A DNA stretch of 64,000 bases from Nevskiales bacterium (lineage in GTDB: Bacteria; Pseudomonadota; Gammaproteobacteria; Nevskiales; Nevskiaceae): NCBI GenBank assembly GCA_028698335.1, contig JAQVDP010000018.1, positions 23,338 to 87,337 on the forward strand, given 5' to 3'. The position numbers and the translations under genes are program-made. The notes under the pieces were generated by a model. It was not told where the DNA came from and did not search any database. It saw only the letters and a program-made list of their open reading frames with translations. Shown piece by piece: positions 27,810-38,139 of the stretch (the stretch's first letter is position 1; every line of letters starts with the position of its first letter).

Positions 27810-28436
27810 ATGAGCAGCACACGCATTTTCTGCATCGGCAAGAACTACGCCGAACACGTCGCCGAACTCGCCCACCTCGGTCACAACCCCGACGGTGACT
27901 GCGTCGTCTTCATGAAACCGGCCAGCGCGCTGGTGCCGGAGGGCGAACCGATCGTCCTGCCAAGGGGCAGCGGCAGCATCCACCACGAAGCCGAGCTCGT
28001 GGTTCAGCTCACCGGTGGCGGCCGCGACATCCCGGTCGATGACGCACTCAACTGGATCTCCGGGATGACGCTGGGGCTCGATCTGACGCTGCGCGACCTG
28101 CAGACCGATCTGAAGAACAAGGGCAAGCCGTGGGAGCTGGCCAAGGCCTTCGACGGCTCGGCGCCGCTGGGCGATTTCAAGCCCTATCTCGACGAGGACC
28201 TGCAGGCGCTGGAATTCAGCTGCTACGTCAACGGCGAGCGGCGCCAGCATGCCCGCACCGCGGACATGCTGTTCAGCGTCGCGCGTCAGATCCACATCCT
28301 GTCGCAGACATGGTCCCTGCTGCCGGGCGACATTCTCTACACCGGCACGCCCAAGGGCGTCGGGCCACTCGAGCCGGGCGACCGCATCCGCCTGGAGAGC
28401 GACGCCATCGGCGTATTCGAGTGGCAGTGCGAATAA
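27810..28436 (+). CDS. Fumarylacetoacetate hydrolase (FAH) family protein
   Basis: A 208-residue single-domain FAH-fold enzyme. Metal ligands E60, E62 (HHEAEL) and D91 are present, and ILYTGTPKGVGPLEPGD is the usual C-terminal signature. Small FAH proteins of this size include acylpyruvases and oxaloacetate decarboxylase/tautomerase (YcgM/FAHD1 type). The exact substrate cannot be read from sequence. It lies downstream of the hyf unit after 79 nt and is probably independent. Confidence 0.87.
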   Translation: MSSTRIFCIGKNYAEHVAELAHLGHNPDGDCVVFMKPASALVPEGEPIVLPRGSGSIHHEAELVVQLTGGGRDIPVDDALNWISGMTLGLDLTLRDLQTDLKNKGKPWELAKAFDGSAPLGDFKPYLDEDLQALEFSCYVNGERRQHARTADMLFSVARQIHILSQTWSLLPGDILYTGTPKGVGPLEPGDRIRLESDAIGVFEWQCE

Positions 28437-28535
28437 GTGCGCTGCGGCATATCGAAATAATATTGAGACACGGGGCGCGGGGCGGCGGCATGGAAGCTGC
28501 TATGTTCATCCAATCAAACCAATAGAACCCCGAAC

Positions 28536-30308
28536 ATGGATCTGAGTGCGTGGATCACGCTCGGCGTGCTCGCGTTGAGCCTGGGCCTGCTGATCACCGA
28601 AAAACTGTCTGCCGAGCTGGTGATGCTGCTGGCGCTGCTGGTGCTGCTGATCACCGGCGTGCTCGAACCGGGACAGGCCCTCGCCGGCTTCGCCAATCCC
28701 GGCATGATCACGGTCGCGGCCATGTACGTTGTCGCCGCCGGCCTGCGTGAGACCGGCGCCATCGATCTGGCGGTGCACAGCCTGCTCGGGCGCCCGCGCT
28801 CGCTGGCACGGGCCCAGCTCAAGATCATGGCCCCGACGATCGGCCTGTCCGCCTTCGTCAACAACACGCCGGTGGTCGCGACGTTCCTGCCCGCGATCCT
28901 GAGCTGGTCCAAACGCAACCAGCTGCCGGTGTCCAAGCTGCTCATTCCGCTGAGCTATGCGGCGATCCTCGGCGGCACCTGCACCTTGATCGGCACGTCG
29001 ACCAATCTGGTCGTCAACGGCCTGTGGGCCGCCGACGGCCATCCCGGCCTGGGCATGTTCGACATCGCGGCGATCGGCCTGCCCTGCGCCGTCGCCGGCA
29101 TGATCTACCTGATGACGCTGGGTCGCCGTCTGCTGCCCGAACGGCAGACCAGCACCAGTGCCTTCGACAATCCGCGTGAATACACCGTCGAGATGACGGT
29201 CGACCCCAGCGGGCCGCTGGTCGGCTGCACCATCGTCGAGGCCGGTCTGCGTCACCTCGGCACGCTGTTCCTGATCGAGATCCAGCGCGACGGCCGCGTC
29301 ATCCCCGCCGTCAATTCCAGCGAGCGCCTTGTCGCGGACGACCATCTGGTGTTTGCCGGGGACGTCAGCGCCATCGTCGAGCTGCAGCGCATTCGCGGGC
29401 TCGTCGCCGGCTATTCCGACACGGCGGCGATCAGCCGCCAGTCTCCCGAACGACGCCTCGTCGAGGTGGTGATCTCGCCGCGCTGCCCGCTGATCAACCA
29501 GACCCTGCGCGAAAGCCGCTTCCATACCCACTACGGCGCCTCGGTGGTGGCGGTCGCCCGCGACGGCAAGCGGGTGCGCGGCGGGCTCGGCGACGTCGAA
29601 CTCAGGCCGGCCGACACCGTGCTGCTCGAAACCGGCCCGGCCTGGATCGAGCGGCACCGCTACTCGCCGGATTTCCTGCTGGTCAGCGACGTCGTCGATT
29701 CCGAGCTGCCGCGCTTCAATCGCGCGCTGCGCGCCTGGGCGGTACTCGCCGGCGTCGTGACCAGCGCCACCTTCGGCTGGCTGGACATGCTCACCGCCGC
29801 CCTGCTCGGTGCCGGCGCGATGCTGGCGCTGGATTGCGTGAGCCTGGCCACCGCGCGCAAGAGCATCGACACACAGGTTCTGCTGGTGATCGCCAGTTCG
29901 TTCGCGGTCGGCAAGGCGATGGAGGTCACCGGCGCCGCCGGCCACATCGCCGGTGCGTTGCTGACCCTGCCGACCGAAAGCCCCTGGCTGATCCTGGCGC
30001 TGGCCTACATCATGACCATGCTGCTGACCGAGATGATCACCAACAACGCCGCGGCGGTGCTGATGTACCCGATCTGCCTGGCCGCCGCCCGAACGCTGGG
30101 GGTCGATCCGATGCCCTTCGTGATCGCGGTGATGATGGCGGCGTCGGCGAGTTTCTCGACACCGCTGGGCTATCAGACCAACCTGATGGTGGCCGGGCCC
30201 GGCGGCTATCGGTTCTCCGACTTCATCAAGGTCGGGCTGCCACTGAACCTGATCGTCGCGGCCGTCAGCATCAGCCTGATTCCGTTGATCTGGCCGTTCC
30301 AGACCTGA
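28536..30308 (+). CDS. SLC13-type anion permease with two RCK-C (TrkA-C) domains
   Basis: A 590-residue membrane transporter. The N-terminal membrane block contains FVNNTPVVATFLP and LIGTSTNLVVNG, the repeated SNT-type substrate/sodium motif of the DASS/SLC13 family. A cytosolic insert of about 210 residues (about 205-385) contains two RCK-C-like units. The second membrane block has the mirrored motifs EMITNNAAAVLM and TPLGYQTNLMV. SAC1-like sulfate permeases and putative dicarboxylate carriers share this layout. The substrate is undetermined, with sulfate or an organic acid as candidates. Confidence 0.85.
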   Translation: MDLSAWITLGVLALSLGLLITEKLSAELVMLLALLVLLITGVLEPGQALAGFANPGMITVAAMYVVAAGLRETGAIDLAVHSLLGRPRSLARAQLKIMAPTIGLSAFVNNTPVVATFLPAILSWSKRNQLPVSKLLIPLSYAAILGGTCTLIGTSTNLVVNGLWAADGHPGLGMFDIAAIGLPCAVAGMIYLMTLGRRLLPERQTSTSAFDNPREYTVEMTVDPSGPLVGCTIVEAGLRHLGTLFLIEIQRDGRVIPAVNSSERLVADDHLVFAGDVSAIVELQRIRGLVAGYSDTAAISRQSPERRLVEVVISPRCPLINQTLRESRFHTHYGASVVAVARDGKRVRGGLGDVELRPADTVLLETGPAWIERHRYSPDFLLVSDVVDSELPRFNRALRAWAVLAGVVTSATFGWLDMLTAALLGAGAMLALDCVSLATARKSIDTQVLLVIASSFAVGKAMEVTGAAGHIAGALLTLPTESPWLILALAYIMTMLLTEMITNNAAAVLMYPICLAAARTLGVDPMPFVIAVMMAASASFSTPLGYQTNLMVAGPGGYRFSDFIKVGLPLNLIVAAVSISLIPLIWPFQT

Positions 30309-30333
30309 GTCCGGCGGCTGCGCCGCGAGTGCA

Positions 30334-32316
30334 TCAGCGCACCAGACGCCAATCCAGCTCGACCCTGACCTCACGCCGCAGGCGCTGCTCCAGGCGGCGC
30401 TTGATCGCCTCTGCGTCGGCGGGCGTCAGCGGCGTGTCTCCGGCGACGGTTGCCCGGACCACCACGGTATCGCCGTCGATGCGCACGGACGGTTCGAGCA
30501 GGGTGAACGCGGCACTGCCGGAACTCAGCGGCTCGGCCTCGATCAGGCTCTCCAGGCGCCAGGTCTCGACGATGTGGGCGAACGAGAAATACAGCGGCAG
30601 CGCCATCAGCACCAGCGCCAGCGCCAGCTGGCGCAGCCCGCGCGCGGCCGTGCGGATCGGCGCGTAACCGAGCACCAGGAAGGTCAGCGCCGCAGCCGCC
30701 GCGATCCCGACCAGGTTGGTCAGGAACAGCAGGATCGCCCCCCCGAAGATGCGGGCGTCCAGCCAGCCGACGCCGATGCCCGCCGCGGCCAGCGGCGGAA
30801 CCAGCGCCACAGCGATGGCGACGCCGGCGAGGCTCTTCATGATGTTCTCGCGCGCATGCGCATACGCCGCGGCAATGCCGGACACCACCGCCACCGCCAG
30901 ATCGAGCAGCGACGGATGCAGGCGCGCTTCGATCTCGGGCGTCAGTCGCTTGAGCGGACTCAGCAGCGCCAGCACCGACGCGACCAGCAGGGCCAGCACC
31001 ACGCCGACCGCGATCGTGCGCACCGCACCGCGCAACAGCGTCTCGTCACGCCTCAGGATCGCCATCGCCAACGAAACGATCGGCGACATCAGCGGCGCCA
31101 GCACCATCGCGCCGATCACCACCGCGGGGCTGTTGAGCATCAGGCCCAGGCCGGCCAGCAGCGCCGACGCCAGCATCAGGAACACATAGTCGGGGCCCAC
31201 CCGGGCGCCCTCGCGCAGCAGCTGGAACAGGTCGCGGAAATCGTCCTCGAGCGCATGCGTGAACAGCGGCAGGCGGGTACTGATCGACGCCAGGCGGGTC
31301 TCGTGCTCGGGCAGGGTCTTGAGCCGGAGGGTGTCCTTGTCCTCACCCGATTCGCGGTTGTCCTCGGCAAAGCCCGGCCCGACCTTGAACGCGACGGCAG
31401 CCGGGCTGACGTCGAACACGATCTCGCCGGCACTGCGTGCGCGACCGTCGATGCGGTACGGCAACGGCGCATCGCTTTCGACGCGCAGGCGTCGCGTCTT
31501 GACGAAGGACAGCGCCCTGGGCAGCGCCCGTCCGCCGAATGCGGCGCGGGTCAGCACCGCCAGATAGGCGGCGACCGACGCCGGCGCCAGCAGCATCGCC
31601 GACAGGCGCCCGTCGCGCGCCGACAGTCGTTCGCCCAGCATCTGGCCGGTCAGCTTGTCGGCATCGTTCTCGAGCACGACGATGCCGGTGACGGCACTCC
31701 TGCGCGGCTTGTCCTCGTCGCCGATCTGCAGCCGCACGCTGTACGGCCGGATCGCAAACAGCCGGCGGGCGGCGGCCCACAACACCGCCAGCGCCGCACC
31801 CGCCCGGCGCAGAGCGTTGGGCTGGGCGCGCAGGAACGCGCGCCCGCGCTGGTCGAGAAACGGTACGTCGCCGATCGCGGCGAGCCCGAGCACGACCTCG
31901 CCGTTGCAGCGGGTCACGTCCAGCGTCACCGACTCGGGCGCGAACGCCAGTTCGATCTGCGCGTCGACGCCCCGCGGCAGCGCGAACAGCCGCTCCAGCC
32001 GCGACCCCGGCGCCGGCACCACCCCCAGCGCGGCGCTGCTGTCGCCGGCGCGGTCGACCGCCACCGCGACGACATCGTCCGCCGCGGCAACGATCCAGTG
32101 TCCGCCCGCGGCGCCCGCCTCCGGTGACGGCACCGCCGCGGCGTCCCCGGCGAACGCGCGGGCGTCGATTTCGCTCAGCTCGATGCCCCGTTCGGCGGCG
32201 TACGCCCGGATCGCCTCCAGATGGGGGTGATCGTCGTCGCGGATCAGGCGGGCCGCCGTCAGCGCCGCGGCCGCGGGTTCGGGCTGGGTCTCGACATCCT
32301 CGCTGGGGCGATCCAC
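30334..32316 (-). CDS. DUF389 membrane protein with a large N-terminal extension
   Basis: A 660-residue protein. The C-terminal half (about 320-585) is the DUF389 membrane domain: YVFLMLASALLAGLGLMLNS, IGAMVLAPLMSPIVSLAMA, LAGVAIAVALVPPLAAAGIG. The function of DUF389 is unknown. The N-terminal half is soluble and includes a segment (VVPAPGSRLERLFALP...VLGLAAIGDVPFLDQRG, about 100-165) that looks to me like the C-terminal beta domain of diacylglycerol-kinase-like proteins; this similarity is tentative. A short periplasmic or cytosolic C-terminal beta-alpha domain follows the last helix. It is convergent with the SLC13 gene and lies 18 nt downstream of der. Confidence 0.82.
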   Translation of the reverse strand: MDRPSEDVETQPEPAAAALTAARLIRDDDHPHLEAIRAYAAERGIELSEIDARAFAGDAAAVPSPEAGAAGGHWIVAAADDVVAVAVDRAGDSSAALGVVPAPGSRLERLFALPRGVDAQIELAFAPESVTLDVTRCNGEVVLGLAAIGDVPFLDQRGRAFLRAQPNALRRAGAALAVLWAAARRLFAIRPYSVRLQIGDEDKPRRSAVTGIVVLENDADKLTGQMLGERLSARDGRLSAMLLAPASVAAYLAVLTRAAFGGRALPRALSFVKTRRLRVESDAPLPYRIDGRARSAGEIVFDVSPAAVAFKVGPGFAEDNRESGEDKDTLRLKTLPEHETRLASISTRLPLFTHALEDDFRDLFQLLREGARVGPDYVFLMLASALLAGLGLMLNSPAVVIGAMVLAPLMSPIVSLAMAILRRDETLLRGAVRTIAVGVVLALLVASVLALLSPLKRLTPEIEARLHPSLLDLAVAVVSGIAAAYAHARENIMKSLAGVAIAVALVPPLAAAGIGVGWLDARIFGGAILLFLTNLVGIAAAAALTFLVLGYAPIRTAARGLRQLALALVLMALPLYFSFAHIVETWRLESLIEAEPLSSGSAAFTLLEPSVRIDGDTVVVRATVAGDTPLTPADAEAIKRRLEQRLRREVRVELDWRLVR

Positions 32317-32334
32317 GCGGGTGGCTCCGCTGCG

Positions 32335-33744
32335 TCAGCGCGACTTGACGCGTGCCATCAGTCGCCGCTTCTTCTTGATCTGCCGGCCGGTCAGCTCGTT
32401 GCGGCGTCCCTTGAACGGGTTGTCGCCGGTCTTGAAGCTCAGCAGCAGCGGCACGCCGACGAGCTTGAAGGCTTCCCGGAACCGGTTGGCGAGATAGCGC
32501 TTGTAACTGCCGGGCAGCTTGTCGGTCTGATTGCCATGGATGACGATCCGCGGCGGATTGCGTCCGCCCTGGTGCGCATAGCGCAGCTTGATGCGACGGC
32601 CCAGCACCGCCGGCGGCGGATGCAACGCCACGGCCTGCTCGAGCACCCGCGTCACCTCGCCGGTCGGCAGTTCGCGCGTGGTGGACTCGTAGGCCGCCTG
32701 CACCGTCTGCATCAGTTCGCCCAGGCCCGAACCGTGCCGCGCGGAGATGTAGCAGATCGGCGCGTAGTCGGTGAACGGCATCTTCAGATCGACCTGATAG
32801 CGCACCTGCTCGCGCGTGTCGGGACTCAGACCGTCCCATTTGTTGACCGCGAGCACCAGCGCGCGCCCCCGATGGGCGACGAGCCCCAGCAGGCGCGCGT
32901 CCTGCTCGCCGATGTCATTCTGCGCATCGATGACCGCAATCACCACATGCGCGCGCTCGATCGCCTGCAGCGTCTTGACGATCGAGAACTTCTCGACGAC
33001 CTCCGAAACCCGTGCGCGGCGCCGTACACCGGCCGTGTCGATCAGCTCGAACGGCCTGCCGTCGTAGTCGAAGGCAACGGTGATGGCGTCACGCGTGGTT
33101 CCGGCGACATCCGACGCCAGCAGACGCTCCTCGCCGATCAGACGGTTGACCAGCGTCGACTTGCCGACGTTCGGACGCCCGACGATGGCGACGCGCACCG
33201 GACCCTCGGCATCCTCGTCCTCCTCCTCGGGCTCCGCGACCACCGGCAGATCCTGCAGGACCTCCCGCAGCATCGATCCGACGCCCTGGCCGTGCTCCGC
33301 CGAGATCGCCATCGGCTCACCCAGCCCCAGTGAGTGGAAGTCGGCGCCGGCGAGGGTCCGGTCCTGCCCCTCGGCCTTGTTGACGACCAGCGTGATCGGC
33401 TTGCCGAGACGGCGCAGGAAGCGCGCGATGGCGGCGTCGTCGGGGGTCGCGCCGGCACGGGAATCGACCATCAGCAGGATGCGATCGGCCTCGTCCAGCG
33501 CCAGGCGCGCCTGATCCTCGGCCAGGGCCGCCAGCGGGTCCTTCGACTCGGGCATCAGACCGCCGGTGTCGACGACGACGAACAGTCGCCGCTCGAAGCT
33601 CGCAGTCCCGTACTGTCGGTCGCGCGTCAGCCCCGGCAGGTCCGCCACGAGCGCATCGCGCGTACCGGTCAGCCGGTTGTACAGCGTCGACTTGCCCACA
33701 TTCGGGCGCCCGACGAGGACGAGAGTTGGAAGCCTGGAGGCCAT
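32335..33744 (-). CDS. der: GTPase Der (EngA), 50S ribosome assembly factor
   Basis: A 469-residue double GTPase. GRPNVGKST occurs twice, in the first G domain at about residue 12 and in the second at about residue 190. DTGGLMPES and [11 protein letters not shown] are the two G3 regions, and NKWDGLS is a G4 motif. The C-terminal KH-like domain ends in [13 protein letters not shown]. The start was set at ATG 33744 ([15 protein letters not shown]); an upstream in-frame GTG at 33759 would add five residues. It lies downstream of bamB, as in most gammaproteobacteria, but a terminator stands between them here. Confidence 0.96.
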   Translation of the reverse strand: MASRLPTLVLVGRPNVGKSTLYNRLTGTRDALVADLPGLTRDRQYGTASFERRLFVVVDTGGLMPESKDPLAALAEDQARLALDEADRILLMVDSRAGATPDDAAIARFLRRLGKPITLVVNKAEGQDRTLAGADFHSLGLGEPMAISAEHGQGVGSMLREVLQDLPVVAEPEEEDEDAEGPVRVAIVGRPNVGKSTLVNRLIGEERLLASDVAGTTRDAITVAFDYDGRPFELIDTAGVRRRARVSEVVEKFSIVKTLQAIERAHVVIAVIDAQNDIGEQDARLLGLVAHRGRALVLAVNKWDGLSPDTREQVRYQVDLKMPFTDYAPICYISARHGSGLGELMQTVQAAYESTTRELPTGEVTRVLEQAVALHPPPAVLGRRIKLRYAHQGGRNPPRIVIHGNQTDKLPGSYKRYLANRFREAFKLVGVPLLLSFKTGDNPFKGRRNELTGRQIKKKRRLMARVKSR

Positions 33745-33775
33745 AGCGGCATTGTCCACGATTTATCCAAAAAGA

Positions 33776-33802
33776 CGAAAAAGGCGGGCCGCAGCCCGCC
33801 TT
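33776..33802 (-). terminator. Rho-independent terminator between bamB and der
   Basis: On the minus strand GGCGGGC, loop TGCG, GCCCGCC (33783-33800) is followed by TTTTTCG TCTTTTT. It lies just after the bamB stop and before the der start, so yfgM-bamB transcripts should end here, at least partly, and der may need its own promoter or read-through. Confidence 0.8.
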
Positions 33803-33824
33803 CAACGACCTGAAGCCGGTGACG

Positions 33825-34961
33825 CTACCGCGCCTTGAGCGCGGCGACGCGACCGTCGATGTTCATCACGTAGAGCAGACCATCCCCGGCGATCGGCACC
33901 GTCCGGATCGGGTCGCTGCCGACACGGGTCCGCCCGATCAGGCGGCCGTCACGCGGATCGAGCACATGGACGTAGCCCTCGAAATCGCCCACGACGACGT
34001 GTCCGGCAAAGGCCGCGGGGGGCGACAGCTTGCGATAGCGCAGATCCTCGTTCTTCCACGCCGCCGCGCCGGTGCGGGCGTCCAGCCCCCAGACGACGCC
34101 ATCGCTGTCGCTGACGACGACCAGATCGCCCGACAAGGTGAGCCCGGAATGGCTGCGCACCGAACGCCGCCACAGAATCTGTCCGGTCGCCGCATCGAGG
34201 CAGGCGACTTCGCCGCCGTAGCTGGCCACGTAGAGCTCGCTGCCGACCATCAGCAGATCGCCATCGACGTCGGTCAGCCGTTCGAGTTCGTTGCGCCCGG
34301 TCGGTGCCGCGATGACCTGTTCCCAGGCCGGCTGCCCGTCGGCCATGCCGATGGCCGCAACGCGGCCATTGTCCATGCCGACAAAGGCGAGGCTGCCCTG
34401 CACCACCGGCTCACCCAGCCCACGCAACGTCAGATTCGGCACCGTGCGGTCGAAGACCCAGACCCGCTTGCCACTGACCGAGGACATCGCGAAGACCTTG
34501 CCGTCGCCGGCGCGGGCGATCGTCAGCGTACCGTCGCTGACCGGCGCGGCGAGCGCCTCGCTGGAGATCTTCTCGCGCCAGTAGTCGGACCCGTCGGCGC
34601 GCTTGAGCGCGATGACCTGACCGTCCATGGTGCCGACCAGAACGGCGTTGCCGGATACCGTCGGCCCGGAAATCACGCGCTCGCCGGTCTCGGCGCGCCA
34701 GATGCGATCACCGTTGGCCGGATCGAACGCATAGACGCGGCCACCGATCTCCGCGGCGTAGAGCGCGTCCTCGGCCAGAGCCAGATCGAAGCTGCCGTAA
34801 TACTTGCCGCTGCCCTTGCCGACCGATGCGCTCCAGGCCCGCTTCAGCGTGACCTGGGGATTGTCGATGTCCTGCAACTCGGCAGGCTCACGCACCTTGC
34901 CCTTGCTCGAGCACCCACCCAGCAGGGCCGCGACCAGAACCAGACCGAGCGCGCGGCGCAT
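33825..34961 (-). CDS. bamB: BamB, outer-membrane assembly lipoprotein
   Basis: A 378-residue PQQ-repeat beta-propeller lipoprotein of the BAM complex. The signal peptide ends in the lipobox LLGGC at about residue 17. Repeated blade motifs such as GRVYAFDPANGDRIWRAETG, GKVFAMSSVSGKRVWVFDR and ACLDAATGQILWRRSV are clear. The start is ATG in a TGATG overlap with yfgM; an in-frame GTG immediately before it adds one residue. Confidence 0.95.
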   Translation of the reverse strand: MRRALGLVLVAALLGGCSSKGKVREPAELQDIDNPQVTLKRAWSASVGKGSGKYYGSFDLALAEDALYAAEIGGRVYAFDPANGDRIWRAETGERVISGPTVSGNAVLVGTMDGQVIALKRADGSDYWREKISSEALAAPVSDGTLTIARAGDGKVFAMSSVSGKRVWVFDRTVPNLTLRGLGEPVVQGSLAFVGMDNGRVAAIGMADGQPAWEQVIAAPTGRNELERLTDVDGDLLMVGSELYVASYGGEVACLDAATGQILWRRSVRSHSGLTLSGDLVVVSDSDGVVWGLDARTGAAAWKNEDLRYRKLSPPAAFAGHVVVGDFEGYVHVLDPRDGRLIGRTRVGSDPIRTVPIAGDGLLYVMNIDGRVAALKAR

Positions 34962-35602
34962 CACGACTGCACCACGTCGGCCAGATCGTCGAGCTTGCGC
35001 TGCAGGTCGCCGCGCGGTGCCGGATCGGCCTGCGCCTCGGCGTCCAGCGCCTGTTCGTAGGCCGCGCGCGCTGCGCTGCGCTCACCCTTGGCGAGCAGGA
35101 TGTCGCCCTTGAGTTCGGCATACATCGCAGCGAATTCGCCGCCGTCGCGTTCCAGCATCTTCAACGCATCGTCGGGTTTGCCCTGCTGCCACAGCACACG
35201 CGCCTCGCGCAGGACCGCCACCTGACGCAGCCCCTCGTCGGTACCGTTGTTGCGCACCCACGCCAATGCCTGCAGCGCGTCGTCGAGGCGGCCGTCCTTG
35301 ACCGCTGCCGCCGCCAGATGCAGCTGTGCGCTGCTGGCATAGGGGCTCGACGCATGGTCCGTCACCAGCCGGTCGGCAATCGCCTGCGCCTCGGTGGCAC
35401 TGGCGGTCGCCAGCGCCTGCTTCAGGTCCTCATACATGCGGGAGGCCTGCGTCGCCTGGGCGACCTGATGCCGCTGCCAGCCTTCCCAGCCGAAAATGGC
35501 ACCGAGCCCGATGACCAACCCCGCGGCCAACGCCTTCCAGTTTTCACTCCACCACTGCTTGAGGCGTTCGGCCTGTGCTTCGTCGTCGTAATGTGTCGTC
35601 AC
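34961..35602 (-). CDS. yfgM: YfgM-like tetratricopeptide membrane protein
   Basis: A 213-residue ancillary SecYEG translocon/chaperone-network protein. The cytosolic N-terminus ends in QWWSENWKALAAGLVIG and one transmembrane helix spans about residues 24-41. The rest is periplasmic TPR-like helices (AQLHLAAAAVKDGRLDDALQ, GDILLAKGERSAARAAYEQ). It lies 3 nt downstream of hisS and overlaps bamB, the usual order hisS-yfgM-bamB. Confidence 0.93.
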   Translation of the reverse strand: MTTHYDDEAQAERLKQWWSENWKALAAGLVIGLGAIFGWEGWQRHQVAQATQASRMYEDLKQALATASATEAQAIADRLVTDHASSPYASSAQLHLAAAAVKDGRLDDALQALAWVRNNGTDEGLRQVAVLREARVLWQQGKPDDALKMLERDGGEFAAMYAELKGDILLAKGERSAARAAYEQALDAEAQADPAPRGDLQRKLDDLADVVQS

Positions 35603-35605
35603 GGA

Positions 35606-36907
35606 TCAGTTCCCGTTGGATGCGCAAAGAAGACCCGCCAGCCGGTCCTTCAGTTCCGGCCACAGCGCAGTCTGCTGTTGAGATGAAGAAGTGTTGTTCG
35701 TGTCCCGCAGCGATTTTACTTGAACCGCGCCGGCCGCAAGCTCGGTCTCTCCGAGAATCAGGGCCACCTGCGCACCGCTGCGATCGGCCCGCTTGAGCTG
35801 GGCCGCGAGTTTGCCACCACCGGCGTTGAGGGTCAGGCGCAGCCCCGGCAGCTCGTCGCGCAGGCGCTCGCCCAGACGTGCCGCCTCGCGCCGTGCATCG
35901 TCACCGACACTGCACAGGTAGACCTGCGGCGCCAACGACGGGGCCACCACGCCCTGCGCCTTCATCAGCAGGATCAGACGCTCGACGCCGCTGGCCCATC
36001 CCACGGCCGGCGTTGCCGAACCGCCCAGCTGGGCGACGAGGCCGTCGTAGCGGCCGCCGGCGCAGACCGTTCCCTGCGAGCCCAGCTCGGTCGTGGTCCA
36101 CTCGAACACGGTGCGGCCGTAGTAGTCGAGCCCGCGGACCAGCCGCGGATTCAACGCAAAGGCAATCCCCAGATCCTGCAATCCCTGCTGCAGCCCGTCG
36201 AAGTGGGCACGGGATTCATCGTCCAGGGCATCGAGAATCGTCGGCGCATCGGCCAGCAGTGCCTGGGTCTGCGGGACCTTGGAATCGAGAATCCGCAGCG
36301 GATTGCTCTGCAGGCGGCGCTTCGAGTCGGCATCGAGCGCACCCTCGTGCCGCATCAGGTATTCGACCAGCGCGGCACGATAGGCGGCACGGGCGTCGCT
36401 GGAGCCCAGCGAGTTCAGCTCCAGCGTCAGGTTCGACAGGCCCAGGCGCTTGAGCAGGCGTGCGGACAGCGCGATCAGCTCCAGATCGATGTCGGGGCCG
36501 GTCATGCCGTAGGCCTCGGCGCCGAGCTGATGGAATTGCCGGTACCGCCCCGCTTGCGGCCGCTCGTGGCGGAACATCGCGCCTGCATACCAGAGCCTTT
36601 GCTGCTGGTTGTGCAGCAGTCCGTTCTCGAGCCCCGCGCGCACACAGCTCGCGGTCGCCTCGGGACGCAGGCTCAGGCTGTCGCCCTCGCGGTCCTCGAA
36701 GGTGAACATCTCCTTTTCGACGATATCGGTGACTTCGCCGATCGAACGCTTGAACAGCGCCGTATGCTCGAGCATCGGCAGCTTGATCTCACCGTACCCG
36801 TAGGCCGCGAAGGTTTCCGCAGCGACCGTTTGCAGGTGCTGCCACAGCGCGGTTTCCGGCGGCAGCACATCGTTGAAGCCACGGACGGATTGAAAGAGGT
36901 TAGCCAT
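35606..36907 (-). CDS. hisS: Histidyl-tRNA synthetase
   Basis: A 433-residue class II synthetase. The N-terminus [18 protein letters not shown], motif 2 with [19 protein letters not shown], the HisRS-specific [13 protein letters not shown], and motif 3 ending GWASGVERL are all present. The C-terminal anticodon-binding domain ([20 protein letters not shown]) is complete. It lies 67 nt downstream of ispG. Confidence 0.97.
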   Translation of the reverse strand: MANLFQSVRGFNDVLPPETALWQHLQTVAAETFAAYGYGEIKLPMLEHTALFKRSIGEVTDIVEKEMFTFEDREGDSLSLRPEATASCVRAGLENGLLHNQQQRLWYAGAMFRHERPQAGRYRQFHQLGAEAYGMTGPDIDLELIALSARLLKRLGLSNLTLELNSLGSSDARAAYRAALVEYLMRHEGALDADSKRRLQSNPLRILDSKVPQTQALLADAPTILDALDDESRAHFDGLQQGLQDLGIAFALNPRLVRGLDYYGRTVFEWTTTELGSQGTVCAGGRYDGLVAQLGGSATPAVGWASGVERLILLMKAQGVVAPSLAPQVYLCSVGDDARREAARLGERLRDELPGLRLTLNAGGGKLAAQLKRADRSGAQVALILGETELAAGAVQVKSLRDTNNTSSSQQQTALWPELKDRLAGLLCASNGN

Positions 36908-36974
36908 TTGTTCAGCAGCAGATACAGCGTGGATTGAAGGTTGAAGTCAAAACCGGTCCGGCGCCCCGGACGGC

Positions 36975-38108
36975 CTATTCCTGGCTCGCGGGCTCGCCCG
37001 TGCCTGCTGCGTTGCGCGCGGCCTTGCGTGCCGCCAGCTTTTCGCGGACCAGTTTCTCGAGGACGTCGACCAGCTCGTGGTTGTGCGCCTTGTGCTGGAT
37101 CTTGCCGTCGACGAAGATCGAGTTCGGATACCCGCCGGCCACGCCGATGGCCGCTTCGCGGGCCTCCCCCGGGCCGTTGACGACACAGCCGATCACCGCC
37201 AGGTCGAGCGGTTCGTCGATCTCGTCGAAACGGCTTTCGAGCTCGGCAACCGTCTTGATCACGTCGAAGTTCTGGCGCGAGCACGACGGGCACGCCACCA
37301 GATTGATCCCGCGCGAGCGCAGGTGCAGCGACTTGAGAATGTCCCAACCGACACGGACTTCCTCGATCGGGTCGGCGGCCAGCGACACGCGGATGGTGTC
37401 GCCGATGCCGTCGGCCAGCAGCATCCCGAGGCCGATCGCGGACTTCACGCTGCCGGCACGCTGCCCGCCCGCCTCGGTGATCCCCAGATGCAGCGGCTGG
37501 TCGATCAGCGTCGCCAGCTTGCGGTACGCGAACACGGTCATGAAGACTTCGCTCGCCTTCAGCGAGACCTTGAAATCCTCGAAGTTGTGGCGCTTGAGGA
37601 TATTGACGTGGCGCAGCGCCGATTCGACCAGCGCGTCGGCGTTGGGCTCGCCGTATTTCTCCTGCAGCTCCGATTCCAGGCTGCCGGCATTGACACCGAT
37701 GCGGATCGGAATGCCGTGATGCTGGGCGCAGGCAACGACCTCGGCGACCTTGCGATCGTTGCCGATGTTGCCAGGATTGATGCGCAGGCAGTCGGCACCG
37801 GCCTCTGCAGCCGCGATCCCGCACTTGTAGTTGAAGTGGATATCGGCCACCAGCGGCACGTAACCGACGCGACGCTTGATCTGGCCGAAGGCCTCGGCCG
37901 CCTTCAGCGTCGGCACCGAAACCCGCACGATGTCGGCGCCGGCTTTGACCGCCGCCTGGATCTGCGCGACCGTGGCGTCGACGTCCTCGGTCTCGGTGTT
38001 GGTCATCGTCTGCACGGCGACCGGGGCATCGCCGCCGACCGCAACGCGTCCGACGCGAACCACGCGCGACTTGCGGCGTTCGATCCGGTGATGGCTGGTC
38101 ATGGCCAT
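36975..38108 (-). CDS. ispG: 4-hydroxy-3-methylbut-2-enyl diphosphate synthase (IspG/GcpE)
   Basis: A 377-residue 4Fe-4S enzyme of the MEP isoprenoid pathway. The TIM-barrel region has [16 protein letters not shown] and [10 protein letters not shown]. The cluster ligands are in [10 protein letters not shown] and [22 protein letters not shown] stands 7 nt before the chosen ATG. A second in-frame ATG lies two codons later. A basic C-terminal tail of about 20 residues is present. Confidence 0.97.
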   Translation of the reverse strand: MAMTSHHRIERRKSRVVRVGRVAVGGDAPVAVQTMTNTETEDVDATVAQIQAAVKAGADIVRVSVPTLKAAEAFGQIKRRVGYVPLVADIHFNYKCGIAAAEAGADCLRINPGNIGNDRKVAEVVACAQHHGIPIRIGVNAGSLESELQEKYGEPNADALVESALRHVNILKRHNFEDFKVSLKASEVFMTVFAYRKLATLIDQPLHLGITEAGGQRAGSVKSAIGLGMLLADGIGDTIRVSLAADPIEEVRVGWDILKSLHLRSRGINLVACPSCSRQNFDVIKTVAELESRFDEIDEPLDLAVIGCVVNGPGEAREAAIGVAGGYPNSIFVDGKIQHKAHNHELVDVLEKLVREKLAARKAARNAAGTGEPASQE

Positions 38109-38139
38109 GACGGACTCTCCTGTCTGATCCGGTGCCGCC

